A model generated the notes under the pieces. The model was not told where the DNA came from. It saw only the letters and a list, made by a program, of their open reading frames with translations, and made no database searches. Positions 27,265 through 39,673 of a DNA stretch of 64,000 nucleotides are shown one piece after another. Origin of the DNA: Friedmanniella luteola (GTDB lineage: Bacteria > Actinomycetota > Actinomycetes > Propionibacteriales > Propionibacteriaceae); NCBI RefSeq assembly GCF_900105065.1, contig NZ_LT629749.1, positions 2,356,001 to 2,420,000 on the forward strand, read 5' to 3'. Within the stretch, counting starts at the first letter, position 1. Each line of letters starts with the position of its first letter. A program made the translations under genes and the position numbers.

Positions 27265-28410
27265 ATGCAGGCGATGGTCTACCGCGGGCCCTACAAGATC
27301 CGGGTCGAGGAGAAGGACATCCCGCGGATCGAGCACCCGAACGACGCGATCATCAAGGTGGCCCTGGCGGCGATCTGCGGGTCCGACCTGCACCTCTACC
27401 ACGGGCTGATGCCGGACACCCGGGTCGGCCACACCTTCGGCCACGAGTTCATCGGCGTGGTGCACGAGGTGGGCCCGTCGGTGCAGAACCTGCAGGTCGG
27501 CGACCGGGTCATGGTGCCCTTCAACATCTACTGCGGCTCCTGCTTCTACTGCGCGCGCGGCCTCTACTCCAACTGCCACAACGTCAACCCGAACGCCACC
27601 GCGGTCGGCGGGATCTACGGCTACTCCCACACCACGGGGGGTTACGACGGCGGCCAGGCCGAGTACGTGCGGGTGCCGTTCGCCGACGTCGGACCCGCGA
27701 AGATCCCCGCCTGGCTGACCGACGAGGACGCCGTGCTCTGCACCGACGCCCTGGCGACGGGCTACTTCGGCGCCCAGCTGGCCGACATCGTCGAGGGCGA
27801 CGTGGTGGCCGTCTTCGGGGCCGGGCCGGTCGGCCTCTACGCCGCCGCCTCGGCCTGGCTGATGGGCGCCGGCCGGGTCATCGTCATCGACCACCTCGAC
27901 TACCGGTTGGAGAAGGCGCGCACCTTCGCCCACGCCGAGACCCGCAACTTCGCCGAGTTCGACGACATCGTCGTGGAGATGAAGAAGACCACCGGCTGGC
28001 TGGGGGCCGACCGGGTGATCGACGCGGTCGGCGCCGAGGCTGACGGGAACTTCCGCCAGGTGCTCACCGGCACCAAGCTCAAGCTGCAGGGCGGCTCCCC
28101 GGTGGCGCTGAACTGGGCCATCGACAGCGTGCGGAAGGGCGGGACGGTCTCCGTCGTCGGCGCCTACGGCCCGGTGCCGAACATGGTCAAGTTCGGCGAC
28201 GCCCTGAACAAGGGCCTGACGATCCGCGGCAACCAGACGCCGGTCAAGCGGCAGTGGCCGCGGCTGCTCTCCCACATCCAGAACGGCTACCTGAAGCCCA
28301 GCGGGATCGTCACCCACCGGCTGCCGCTGGAGCACATCGCCGAGGGCTACCACATGTTCTCGGCGAAGCTCGACGGCTGCATCAAGACGCTCATCGAGCC
28401 CGGCGCCTGA
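27265..28410 (+). CDS. Zinc-dependent alcohol dehydrogenase
   Basis: Medium-chain dehydrogenase/reductase, 381 residues. Catalytic zinc ligands are C38 and the H60/E61 pair; the structural zinc site is C90, C93, C96 and C104 (CGSCFYCARGLYSNC). The Rossmann motif is VVAVFGAGPVGLYAAA. It resembles the glutathione-independent formaldehyde/alcohol dehydrogenase-like group used in threonine or polyol oxidation; the substrate is not predictable. The start ATG has a very strong ribosome site, GAGGAGG, seven bases upstream. It is followed after 12 bases by a small membrane-anchored protein gene. Confidence 0.88.
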   Translation: MQAMVYRGPYKIRVEEKDIPRIEHPNDAIIKVALAAICGSDLHLYHGLMPDTRVGHTFGHEFIGVVHEVGPSVQNLQVGDRVMVPFNIYCGSCFYCARGLYSNCHNVNPNATAVGGIYGYSHTTGGYDGGQAEYVRVPFADVGPAKIPAWLTDEDAVLCTDALATGYFGAQLADIVEGDVVAVFGAGPVGLYAAASAWLMGAGRVIVIDHLDYRLEKARTFAHAETRNFAEFDDIVVEMKKTTGWLGADRVIDAVGAEADGNFRQVLTGTKLKLQGGSPVALNWAIDSVRKGGTVSVVGAYGPVPNMVKFGDALNKGLTIRGNQTPVKRQWPRLLSHIQNGYLKPSGIVTHRLPLEHIAEGYHMFSAKLDGCIKTLIEPGA

Positions 28411-28422
28411 GGAAGGACCCTG

Positions 28423-28995
28423 ATGACCTACACCGCCGACCACCCGCCCCTGCCCGAGACCCCCGAGCAGCTGCGTGCCCGCATCCCCGGCTGGGGGGCC
28501 GACCTGGACCCCGCCGACCGGCCCGCGTTCCCGCGCGAGCAGTTCGACCCGGCCGCCAGCGGCGCGCACTGGGACTTCCCCGAGCGCCAGCCCGAGCTCG
28601 CGCCGCGCGAGCGGTCCATCGAGCACGGGATGCTGCCGCCCGTCTTCGGCACAGCCCAGCCGACGCACGGCGTCTCCGGGGCCATCCGGAAGTACGCCTA
28701 CCGCCGGTTCGGCGAGGGCCGGTCCGCCCACTGGCTGCTGCTCATCGCCGCCGACCGCGTCGACGCCACGGGGGCGCACCTGCGCTCCTTCGCGTCGCTG
28801 CGGCCGGACAACCCGGTCACCGAGACGGGCGTGCTCAGCGAGGCGCGCCGGCACGGCCTGAGCTCACGTGCGGGGCACGACCGGGCCGACGTCAACCACC
28901 AGTGGCTCGACCCCGTCGTGGTGGCCGGGCCGTGGGTGGCCGCCGGTGCGCTCGGCTGGGTGGCCCTGCGCGCCGTCCGCCGACACCGGTCCTGA
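28423..28995 (+). CDS. Conserved hypothetical protein with C-terminal membrane anchor
   Basis: 190 residues of no recognised family. The N-terminal two thirds are soluble and proline/acidic rich (EQFDPAASGAHWDFPERQPEL, then SIEHGMLPPVFGTAQPTHGVSGAIRKYAYRRFGEGRSAHWLLLIAADRVDA in pieces). One helix lies at about 163-182 before a basic RAVRRHRS tail. AAGGA sits about 6 bases before the ATG. Linked by 12 bases to the zinc dehydrogenase, it may be a membrane partner of that enzyme. Confidence 0.6.
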   Translation: MTYTADHPPLPETPEQLRARIPGWGADLDPADRPAFPREQFDPAASGAHWDFPERQPELAPRERSIEHGMLPPVFGTAQPTHGVSGAIRKYAYRRFGEGRSAHWLLLIAADRVDATGAHLRSFASLRPDNPVTETGVLSEARRHGLSSRAGHDRADVNHQWLDPVVVAGPWVAAGALGWVALRAVRRHRS

Positions 28996-29028
28996 CCACG
29001 GGCCCGCGCGCCCCGCGTGAGGTCCTGT

Positions 29029-29064
29029 GAGGAGTCCGACCGCGACCACCCGGTCGAACTCCTC
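29029..29064. terminator. Bidirectional hairpin between convergent genes
   Basis: Arms 29029-29042 (GAGGAGTCCGACCG) and 29051-29064 (CGGTCGAACTCCTC) pair over 14 positions with one mismatch around an 8-base loop. It lies between the 3' ends of the plus-strand small protein gene and the minus-strand deoC gene. Confidence 0.6.
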
Positions 29065-29096
29065 ACCACTCGTCCCGACCACCGCGGTCCGGGAGG

Positions 29097-29798
29097 TCAG
29101 TACCCCGCCGCGCCCTCGGCCGGGTCGGAGCCCAGCAGGGCGCGGGAGCCGGAGACGCCGAGCCGGGTGGCGCCGGCCGCGACCATCCGGCGGGCGTCGT
29201 CGAGGGTGCGGACCCCGCCGGAAGCCTTGACGTGCGCGCGGTCGCCCACCGTCTCGGCCATCAGCCGGACGGCGTGCTCGGTCGCCCCGCCGGAGGGGTG
29301 GAACCCGGTGGAGGTCTTGACGAAGTCCGCGCCCGCCTCGACCGCGGCCCGGCAGACCCCGACGATCTCCTCGTCGCTCAGCGCCGCGGCCTCGATGATG
29401 ACCTTGAGCACGGTCGGAGCCGGCACGGCGGCCCGGACGCTGGTGACGTCGGCCTGCACCGCGTCGAAGTCGTGCGCCTTGGCGGCGCCCACGTCGATCA
29501 CCATGTCGATCTCGTCGGCCCCGGCCGCGACCGCCTGCGCCGCCTCGGCCGCCTTGGTCGCCGAGGTGTGCTTCCCGCTCGGGAACCCCGTGACCGCCGC
29601 GATCTTGAGGCCGCTGCCCGCCGGCACGGCGAGGGGCAGCATCGACGGCGAGACGCACACCGAGTAGGTGCCGAGCGCGACCGCCTCGGCGACCAGCGCC
29701 TCGACGTCGGCGACCGTGGCCTCGGGCTTGAGCAGGGTGTGGTCGATCAGCCGCGCGACCGCGGCCGGGGTGAGCTCGGGGATGCGGTTGTCGGTCAT
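29097..29798 (-). CDS. deoC: Deoxyribose-phosphate aldolase
   Basis: Cleaves 2-deoxyribose 5-phosphate to acetaldehyde and glyceraldehyde 3-phosphate. 233 residues in a TIM barrel. The Schiff-base lysine is K161 (FVKTSTGF) and the second active-site lysine is K191 (VKASGGVR); [10 protein letters not shown] (96-105) carries the conserved aspartates. GGAAGG lies seven bases before the ATG. It is the last gene of a catabolic operon with a SorC regulator, a FGGY kinase and a polyol-type dehydrogenase, so it may act on a deoxy or pentose-type intermediate there. Confidence 0.92.
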   Translation of the reverse strand: MTDNRIPELTPAAVARLIDHTLLKPEATVADVEALVAEAVALGTYSVCVSPSMLPLAVPAGSGLKIAAVTGFPSGKHTSATKAAEAAQAVAAGADEIDMVIDVGAAKAHDFDAVQADVTSVRAAVPAPTVLKVIIEAAALSDEEIVGVCRAAVEAGADFVKTSTGFHPSGGATEHAVRLMAETVGDRAHVKASGGVRTLDDARRMVAAGATRLGVSGSRALLGSDPAEGAAGY

Positions 29799-29892
29799 GG
29801 GCGTGCCTTCCGTCGGTGCTGCTGCGTCTGGGCTTGATCGGTCCGGGGTGGACCGGTCCGGGGGTGCACGGGCATCGTCCCGCGTCGCCGCC

Positions 29893-30843
29893 TCAGGCCG
29901 CGCTCAGGGCACGGCGGGCCGCGTCCTCGTCGGTGACCAGGACCGAGCAGAGGCCGCTGGTCAGGGCGGCGGCGATGACGGCCGCCTTGGCGGGGCCGGA
30001 CGCGACGGCGATGGCCTGGCCCGCGCCGCGGAGGTCGTCGAGCGTCAGGCCGACGGTGCGGGCCTCGACCTCCGCGTCGGCCACGTGCCCGTCCGCGGTG
30101 ACGTAGTGGCCGAGGACGTCGCCGCAGGCTCCGGCCGCCCGCAGCCGCTCGAGCTCGGCGGCGGTCACCGCCCCGCTCTGCACCAGCACGGAGTCGGGGC
30201 TCAGCGCGCCGAGGGAGAACAGCAGGGCGTCCGCCGCGCGGGCGCGGGCCAGGGTGTCGCGGACCGAGGACTCGGCGTACAGCGCGGTCCGGGTGCTGGC
30301 GTGCTCGACGATCGCCGGGAGCGGCAGCAGGGTGGCGCGGCCGTTGCCGCTGCGGGCGATGCTCAGGGCCACGTCGGCCGCGGTCGTGGGCCGCACGGAG
30401 CGGCTCACGCTGCCGTTGACCTGGACGACCTCGAGCCCGGTGGTCCAGCCGGCGGGCAGCACGGCCGCCACCTCCTGGAGGGTGTTGCCCCACGAGACGC
30501 CCAGCGTGCGGAGCGCCCGGCCGCGGCTGCGCAGCAGGTCGGCAGCGGCCAGGGCGACGTGGGTGCTGCCGGCGGCCGGACCGCTCGGGGTGGGCACGAC
30601 GACGCAGTCCCGCAGCCCGAACCGGGCCCGCAGCTCGGCCTCGAGGTCGCGGCGCCGGGCGCGCGGGTGCACGACGGTGATCTGCACGATCCCCTCGGCG
30701 CGGGCCTCCTCCAGCAGCCGGCCCACCTTCCAGCGGGTGAGGTGCAGCTCGTGGCCGATGTCCTCCTGGGTGCGGCCCTGCTCCCAGTAGCGCTGCGCGA
30801 CGTCCAGCAGCAGCGTCGTCCGGTCCGGCGTCGGGGTGCTCAC
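29893..30843 (-). CDS. SorC/DeoR-type sugar-binding transcriptional regulator
   Basis: 316 residues. An N-terminal helix-turn-helix (about 22-46, [23 protein letters not shown]) is followed by a SorC sugar-phosphate effector domain with [27 protein letters not shown] and [13 protein letters not shown]. Its GTG start overlaps the kinase stop by 4 bases. It probably controls its own operon through the palindromes near 33473-33505; the inducer is presumably a phosphorylated sugar made by the kinase. Confidence 0.88.
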   Translation of the reverse strand: MSTPTPDRTTLLLDVAQRYWEQGRTQEDIGHELHLTRWKVGRLLEEARAEGIVQITVVHPRARRRDLEAELRARFGLRDCVVVPTPSGPAAGSTHVALAAADLLRSRGRALRTLGVSWGNTLQEVAAVLPAGWTTGLEVVQVNGSVSRSVRPTTAADVALSIARSGNGRATLLPLPAIVEHASTRTALYAESSVRDTLARARAADALLFSLGALSPDSVLVQSGAVTAAELERLRAAGACGDVLGHYVTADGHVADAEVEARTVGLTLDDLRGAGQAIAVASGPAKAAVIAAALTSGLCSVLVTDEDAARRALSAA

Positions 30844-32360
30844 CGGGCCGCCAGCCGGTCGACCGAGGCGTGCATCAGCGGGGTCAGGGCCTGCATCAGC
30901 CCGACGTAGTCGGCGTAGGTCTGCCGGTAGAGCGCGTGCCGCCCGGCGTCCGGGGTCAGGGTGCGGGTCCGGGGCGCGTGGGCCGCCGCACCCTCGTCGA
31001 GCCCGGCGACCAGACCCGCGCCGGCGGCGCCGATCACCGCGCAGGCCCGCAGGGTCAGGTTGTCGCCGTCGACGATCTCGACCTCCCGGCCCAGCACGTC
31101 CACGGTGACCTGCTGCCAGAGCCGGTTCTTCTCGATGCCGCCGGAGAAGACCAGCCGGCCGCAGGCGACGCCGGCCCGCTCAAAGGACTCGACGACCCCC
31201 CGGGTGCCGCAGGCGACCGCCTCGACGGCGGCCCGGTACAGCTCCTCCCGCGTCGTGCCAAGGGTGAGCCCGACGACGGCGCCGCGCAGCCGGGCGTCGC
31301 GGTACGGCGTCCGGTTGCCCATGAAGGTGTCCAGGGCCAGCAGCCCGTGGGCGCCGGCCTCGACGCGCGAGGCGCCCTCGACGAGGGCGGACAGGTCCTC
31401 CCGGGCGACGCCCATGATGCCCTCGCCGGCCCAGGTCAGCACCGAGCCGCTGGTCACCTGGCCGCCCTCGACCAGCCACTTCGTGGTCCGCAGGGCGTGC
31501 GGGTAGGGCCCCCAGATCTCGGTGGTCTCGGTCGGCTCGTCGACCTCGGCGACGATCGCCGAGGAGGTCCCCGACACCAGGGAGACGACGTCGTCGGACG
31601 CGCCGCAGGAGAGCAGCGAGACGTGCGCGTCGATCCCCCCGACCACGACCGGGGCGCCCGGTGCGGTGCCGAAGAGGTCGGCCGCCTCCCGGGTCAGGGG
31701 CCCGGCGACCGACCCGACGGGACGGATCTCGTCGGGCAGCCGCTCGACCAGGTCGGCGACGCCGAGGTCGGCGTACAGCGCGACCGGGAAGGCGCCGCGC
31801 AGGCCGTCGTAGTTGTACTTGCAGACGGCGTTCATCTGCGACCCGACCCAGCGGCCGGTCAGCCGGAACGTCAGGTAGTCCAGGGCCTCGACGACGCGCG
31901 CCGCCCGCGCCCAGGTCGCCGGCTCGTTCTCCTTGAGCCACACGGCCTTGGGCAGCAGCCACTCGGACGCGTCCGAGCCGCCCGACCACGCCAGCACCGG
32001 GTGGCGCTCGGCCAGCGCGGCCGTCCGCGCCGCCTGGGCCGAGGCCCGGGAGTCCATCCACAGGATCGCCGGCCGCAGCGGCCGCCCGTCGGCGTCGAGG
32101 ACGGCGACGGTCGAGGCCGTGGTGGCGGAGGCGACGGCGAGGACCGGCCCGGCGGCCCGGCAGGCGTCGGTGGCCAGCAGGGTGCGGGCCGCGTCGACGA
32201 CGGCGGACCACCACGCCTCCGGGTCCTGCTCGGCCCAGCCCGCGCGCGGGAAGGTGGTGGCGTAGGGCCGGTGCACCGAGCCGAGGGCGGTGCCGTCCTC
32301 GGTGAAGGCCCCGACCCGGGCGCCCTCCGTGCCGAGGTCGAGGGCCAGCAGCAGGCCCAC
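30840..32360 (-). CDS. FGGY-family carbohydrate kinase
   Basis: 506 residues, xylulokinase/ribulokinase-like. Features: the N-terminal phosphate loop LLALDLGTEGARVG (3-16), ILWMDSRA (99-106), the catalytic Asp D244 in VVGGIDAHVSL, VSLVSGTSSAIV, and the C-terminal FSGGIEKNRLWQQVTVDVLG ATP-site segment. Substrate class (pentulose, polyol or deoxy sugar) cannot be read. GTG start two bases after the stop of the dehydrogenase gene. Confidence 0.88.
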   Translation of the reverse strand: MGLLLALDLGTEGARVGAFTEDGTALGSVHRPYATTFPRAGWAEQDPEAWWSAVVDAARTLLATDACRAAGPVLAVASATTASTVAVLDADGRPLRPAILWMDSRASAQAARTAALAERHPVLAWSGGSDASEWLLPKAVWLKENEPATWARAARVVEALDYLTFRLTGRWVGSQMNAVCKYNYDGLRGAFPVALYADLGVADLVERLPDEIRPVGSVAGPLTREAADLFGTAPGAPVVVGGIDAHVSLLSCGASDDVVSLVSGTSSAIVAEVDEPTETTEIWGPYPHALRTTKWLVEGGQVTSGSVLTWAGEGIMGVAREDLSALVEGASRVEAGAHGLLALDTFMGNRTPYRDARLRGAVVGLTLGTTREELYRAAVEAVACGTRGVVESFERAGVACGRLVFSGGIEKNRLWQQVTVDVLGREVEIVDGDNLTLRACAVIGAAGAGLVAGLDEGAAAHAPRTRTLTPDAGRHALYRQTYADYVGLMQALTPLMHASVDRLAAR

Positions 32361-32362
32361 GC

Positions 32363-33415
32363 TCAGCCCGCGTTCGGGACGAAGATCACCTTGGAGGAGT
32401 GCTCCGACCGGGCCCCGAGCTTCTGCATCATCTCGGGCAGGGCGGCCAGCGGCAGCTCGTGGGTGATCATGAACTCCCAGCGCAGCTCACCGCTCGCCAT
32501 CTTGGCCGCGGCGACCCGCCACTCGTCGCCGGGGAACGGCGCCGAGAACGAGTTCCAGGAACCGTGCAGGGTGACCTCGAGCCGCAGGAACTGGTTCCAG
32601 GTCTCCTTGGCGAGCTCCACCGGCGCGTGCGGGATGCCGACGAAGACCGCGTGGCCCTTCGGTCCCACCAGCCGGGCCGCCATGTCCGCGGTGACCGGGA
32701 CCCCGGCCGACTCGAGCACGACGTCGAAGCCGCGGCCGGCCACCGCTCTGGCCTCGTCGAGGGTCTGGACGGCGTGGTCGGCGCCCGCCTCGCGGGCCAT
32801 CGCCGACTTCTCCTCGCTCAGGTCGATCGTGACCACCTCGGCGGCCCCGTGCAGCCGGGCCCACTGGACCGCGAACAGCCCGATCGGGCCCGCGCCGACC
32901 ACGAGCACCCGGTGCCCGGCCCGCAGGCCGGTCTTCCAGAGCGCGTGCAGGGCGATGGCGGCCGGGTCGAGCATCGCGGCGGCCCGGGGGTCGAGGCCCT
33001 CCGGCATCGGCAGCAGGTTGCCGACGGGCGAGACGACGTACTGCGCGTACGCGCCGTCGCTGCGGCTGCCGAAGTAGTCGTAGTCCTCGCAGAGCCCGAA
33101 GTCGCCACGGACGCAGAAGTCGCAGTGCCGGCACGGGATCAGCGGCGGCACCGAGACGAGGTCGCCCGGGCTGAAGCCGGTGACGCCCTCCCCCAGGGTC
33201 TCCACGTGGGCGGAGAACTCGTGGCCGCAGATGATCGGCATGACGTAGCCGCCGTTGCGGAGCATCCGGGGGATGTCGGAGCCGCAGACGCCGCAGGCCG
33301 CCACCTTGAGCAGCACCTCGCCCGCCCCCGGGGTCGGCACGGGCACCTCCTCGACGCGGATGTCGCCGGGGGCGTGCATCACGGCGGCGGTCATCGAGCT
33401 GGGCAGGTCCGGCAC
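32363..33415 (-). CDS. Zinc-dependent polyol/sugar-phosphate dehydrogenase
   Basis: 350-residue medium-chain dehydrogenase, closest in look to galactitol-1-phosphate 5-dehydrogenase and sorbitol dehydrogenase. Catalytic zinc: C44 and H65/E66; structural zinc: C95, C98, C101, C109. The NAD site is VLVVGAGPIGLFAVQ (170-184), followed by VVTIDLS with an Asp that favours NAD over NADP. I chose the GTG at 33415 because GAGGAG lies five bases upstream; a start at 33478 would add 21 residues with no family support. First gene of the kinase-SorC-deoC operon. Confidence 0.87.
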   Translation of the reverse strand: MPDLPSSMTAAVMHAPGDIRVEEVPVPTPGAGEVLLKVAACGVCGSDIPRMLRNGGYVMPIICGHEFSAHVETLGEGVTGFSPGDLVSVPPLIPCRHCDFCVRGDFGLCEDYDYFGSRSDGAYAQYVVSPVGNLLPMPEGLDPRAAAMLDPAAIALHALWKTGLRAGHRVLVVGAGPIGLFAVQWARLHGAAEVVTIDLSEEKSAMAREAGADHAVQTLDEARAVAGRGFDVVLESAGVPVTADMAARLVGPKGHAVFVGIPHAPVELAKETWNQFLRLEVTLHGSWNSFSAPFPGDEWRVAAAKMASGELRWEFMITHELPLAALPEMMQKLGARSEHSSKVIFVPNAG

Positions 33416-33446
33416 GGGGTCTCCTCGAGGCTGGGGCGGTCCTCCG

Positions 33447-33475
33447 ACGCTAACGGGCTCCGCACGGCCCGGCAA
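33447..33475 (-). promoter_or_regulatory. Promoter of the polyol catabolic operon
   Basis: Minus-strand TTGCCG (33475-33470), a 17-base spacer and TAGCGT (33452-33447). It predicts a leader of about 25 bases before the GTG at 33415, containing the GAGGAG ribosome site. Confidence 0.6.
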
Positions 33476-33505
33476 CATCTGTTGGCCTCTTTGCTCAGAT
33501 GAGCA
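33473..33505. promoter_or_regulatory. Two adjacent palindromes, candidate SorC operator
   Basis: TGCTCAGATGAGCA (33492-33505) has 6-base arms, and CAACATCTGTTG (33473-33484) has 5-base arms; their cores CAGATG and CATCTG are inverted copies. The first lies upstream of the -35 and the second overlaps it, as expected for a SorC-family regulator that bridges two sites. Confidence 0.5.
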
Positions 33506-33537
33506 CCCGCGCCTCGAGGCGCGTGGTCGCCCCGGGC

Positions 33538-34248
33538 TCAGCCCGGGCTGACGTCGGCGACCACCGCGGTGGCCACCTCGTCGAGGCCGCGGCGCTGGCT
33601 CGACGCCGCCGCGGTGAGCAGGGCCAGCGCCTCGTCGGCCGGGCAGCGGTGGGCGGCCATCACCACCCCGGTGGCCTGCGCCACGGCCGCCTGGGCGCGC
33701 AGGCCCCGGTGCGCCGGCGTGGTCGGACGGGGTCGGGTGGGCCGCAGGGCGTCGACCGCGACGTGCACCAGCGCCTCGACCAGCGCCACCGGGGGCCGGG
33801 ACAACGGCTCGGCACCCGTGCCGTAGAGGGTCAGCGCCAGCCGCTCCGCCCGGGGTGCGGGCAGGCTGACGGCCAGGACCTGCTGGACGCCCAGGGCCTC
33901 CGCCACCCGGGCGAAGCCGGGGGTCCAGGCGCCGTCAGCCGGGGTCAGGGTGACGGTCCGGCCGCCCGTCAGCGCGTCCAACGAGGGCCCGCCCCCCCGG
34001 GTCCGCTGCTGCTCGTCGAGCAGGGCGGCGCCGGGGCCGGTCGTCGTGAGGGTGTGCAGCCGGCCGTCGCGCAGGACCGTCACCGACACGGCCAGGACGC
34101 CGGGGGCCACGTGCCGGGCGAGATCGGCGACCCGCTCGAGGACGGGGTGCCGGGCGGCCGGTCCAGGAGGGCCGGCCGCGGTCGGTCGGGCGGGGACCGG
34201 ACCCGGTGCGGCCTCGGGCGCCGGCGGTGGCAGATCGGGCTGGGTCAC
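33538..34248 (-). CDS. GAF-ANTAR domain RNA-binding antiterminator-like protein
   Basis: 236 residues. A Pro/Ala-rich leader (1-35) is followed by a GAF-like sensor domain (about 36-165) and a C-terminal ANTAR domain (about 178-232: AVAQATGVVMAAHRCPADEALALLTAAASSQRRGLDEVATAVV). ANTAR proteins bind paired RNA hairpins to prevent termination. GTG start at 34248. No typical ANTAR double-hairpin target was identified nearby. It stands alone between the polyol operon and plus-strand genes. Confidence 0.83.
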   Translation of the reverse strand: MTQPDLPPPAPEAAPGPVPARPTAAGPPGPAARHPVLERVADLARHVAPGVLAVSVTVLRDGRLHTLTTTGPGAALLDEQQRTRGGGPSLDALTGGRTVTLTPADGAWTPGFARVAEALGVQQVLAVSLPAPRAERLALTLYGTGAEPLSRPPVALVEALVHVAVDALRPTRPRPTTPAHRGLRAQAAVAQATGVVMAAHRCPADEALALLTAAASSQRRGLDEVATAVVADVSPG

Positions 34249-34517
34249 GACGCATCCTCGGGAGAACGGGACCGGCCGCGGCGGCGCGCGCCACGGGCTG
34301 CGCGGGCCGCTGCCTGACCCAGGACCGGTCCCGGGGTGCGGGGCTCGTCCGCCGCCTCACGGACGGCCACAGGGCCGTCAGCCTACGCCGGGGGCGCGAC
34401 GACCCGCCACCGCACGAGCCCGCCGACGTCTCCGCGACCGCTACCCTGGGGCGGTCGCGCGGTACCCGCCGCGCCCCGGTCGACGCCGCCTGGACCGCAC
34501 CCGCTCAGGAGCAGACC
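34249..34517. other. Intergenic region between divergent genes
   Basis: 269 bases between the ANTAR gene and the phosphatase-like gene. A TACCCT (34442-34447) is a weak plus-strand -10 candidate. Nothing else is recognisable. Confidence 0.3.
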
Positions 34518-34976
34518 ATGGCCACCCTCACCGCACCGCCGACGGGCCGTCGGCCCCGCGTGCTCTTCGTCGGCCCGGACGCCGGCTCGACCCAGATCGC
34601 GGCCGGCGTGCTGCGCCAGGTGACCGGGGACGCCGTCGTCGTCGGCACCTCCGGCACCCGGCCCCCGGACCCGAGCCGGCGCACCGACGAGATGCTCGTC
34701 GCCATGGGTCTCGACCCCGCCGACGAGCGGCTGCTCAGCGCCGGCTCGCTGCGGGCCGCCGACCGGGTCGTCGTGCTCGGAGCCGAGGTGGACGTGGCCC
34801 GGCTGCCCGGTCCCCGCTACGAGCGGTGGGACCTGGAGACCGACGACCTGCTGACGCGGGTGGAGGCGCTGGCCGACGAGCTCACGGCGGCACCGGTCGT
34901 CGAGGCGCCCACCACCCTGCGGGCGCGGGTGCGGGCCTGGGCGCCGGTCCTGCGCCGTCGTCTCCGGCGCCGGTAG
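34518..34976 (+). CDS. Low-molecular-weight phosphatase-like protein without the catalytic loop
   Basis: 152 residues with the fold pattern of LMW protein tyrosine phosphatase/arsenate reductase: RPRVLFV strand, VVVGTSGTRPPDPSRRTDEMLVAMGLDP (matching the AGTxPxxxxxP region) and RVVVLGAEVDVARLPG followed by RYERWDLE (matching the D-P loop region). The N-terminal loop reads FVGPDAGSTQIA where active enzymes have CxxNxxRS, so both catalytic Cys and Arg are missing. It is probably not a phosphatase. The start ATG has AGGAGC nine bases upstream. Confidence 0.65.
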   Translation: MATLTAPPTGRRPRVLFVGPDAGSTQIAAGVLRQVTGDAVVVGTSGTRPPDPSRRTDEMLVAMGLDPADERLLSAGSLRAADRVVVLGAEVDVARLPGPRYERWDLETDDLLTRVEALADELTAAPVVEAPTTLRARVRAWAPVLRRRLRRR

Positions 34977-34982
34977 CGGCGG

Positions 34983-35468
34983 ATGGCGAAGAACCGTGCG
35001 GGCGGCACCCCGGCCACCGTGGCCCTGGCGCGAGCCGGGGTCGCGCACAGCCTGCACCCCTACGCCCACGAGGACGGCACGTCGCACTACGGGGACGAGG
35101 CGGCCGCGGCCCTCGGCGTGCCCCCGGGGCGGATCTTCAAGACGCTGCTCGCCGACCTGGGCGGCGAGCTGGTCGTGGCGGTCGTCCCGGTGGCCCGGCA
35201 GCTCGACCTCAAGGCGCTCGCTGCCGCGCTCGGCGCCAAGAAGGCGACGATGGCCGACCCGGCCGCCGCGACACGGAGCACGGGGTACGTGCTGGGCGGC
35301 ATCTCCCCGCTCGGGCAGCGGACCCGGCTGCGCACCGTCGTGGACCGCTCCGCCGGGGACTTCCCCACCGTCTACGTCTCGGCGGGCCGGCGCGGGCTGC
35401 AGGTGGAGCTGGCCCCCGACGACCTCGCGCGGATGACGGGGGCGGTCACGGCGGCGATCGGCCACTGA
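34983..35468 (+). CDS. ybaK: Cys-tRNA(Pro)/Cys-tRNA(Cys) deacylase YbaK
   Basis: 161 residues. It clears cysteine mis-loaded onto tRNA-Pro. It shows TPATVALARAGVAHSLHPYAHE, FKTLLADLGGELVVAVVPVARQLDLKALAAALGAKK with the key lysine in FKTL, GGISPLGQR, and the C-terminal VSAGRRGLQVELAPDDL. Full length. It begins six bases after the phosphatase-like gene. Confidence 0.93.
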   Translation: MAKNRAGGTPATVALARAGVAHSLHPYAHEDGTSHYGDEAAAALGVPPGRIFKTLLADLGGELVVAVVPVARQLDLKALAAALGAKKATMADPAAATRSTGYVLGGISPLGQRTRLRTVVDRSAGDFPTVYVSAGRRGLQVELAPDDLARMTGAVTAAIGH

Positions 35469-35475
35469 GCGGTCG

Positions 35476-35501
35476 CCCGCCGAGCGCGCCCGGCCGGCGG
35501 G
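35476..35501. terminator. Possible hairpin between convergent genes
   Basis: CCCGCCG (35476-35482) can pair with CGGCGGG (35495-35501) across 12 bases, between the ends of ybaK and the minus-strand membrane protein gene. Confidence 0.35.
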
Positions 35502-35504
35502 ACG

Positions 35505-36094
35505 TCAGCCGTTCTCGACCACCGGCCGGCTCTCCTCGAGGGTCTCCGGCACACCGGCGGGATCCTCGTCGTCCTCCTCGCGACCCAGCGACGAGCCCAG
35601 CAGCACGGGCACCACGGCCAGGAACGGCCAGACCAGCAGCGACGCCGGGGCCCGCAGCTCCAGCGCGACGGGGACGACGTCCCCGGCGGCCGCCCGCGCC
35701 AGCCGCGGGTTGAACTCACCGGGGCCGAGCGCGGTCCCCACCCACCAGGCCAGCAGTCCGGCCGCCACCGCGACGACGACCACGAGCAGCACCAGCGGCC
35801 AGCCGAGCGCGCGCAGCCGGCGCCAGGCCACCAGCCCCACCAGCAGCCCGACGACGGCCCCCAGCAGGCAGAACCAGGCGTCGGAGCCGACGACCGCCGT
35901 CAGCCCGCGCTCGCTGGTGGCGGCGCCGCCGTCCGCGCCGACCGTGTAGGTGGGCAGGTCGACGACCGCCTCCCAGGCCACCCCGGCCAGCGCCCCGAGC
36001 CCCAGCGCGAGGGCGACGAAGGCCACCACCGCCACCGGACCGGCCGGCCGCACCCGGTGCGCCGGACGGGCGGCGGCGGTCGCCGGGACGTCGC

Positions 36095-36098
<4 letters not shown>
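35505..36098 (-). CDS. Four-helix membrane protein, DUF2567-like
   Basis: 197 residues with four hydrophobic segments (about 21-43, 72-90, 100-122 and 153-172), a small extracytoplasmic stretch after the first, and an acidic C-terminus. The order GxxWE, SDAWFCLLGAVVGLLVGLVAW and GLLAWWVG resembles the actinobacterial DUF2567 family, but I hold this loosely. The GTG start overlaps the dnaE stop (tca at 36095-36097), so it is cotranscribed with dnaE. Function unknown. Confidence 0.6.
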
Positions 36099-39673
<3,575 letters not shown>

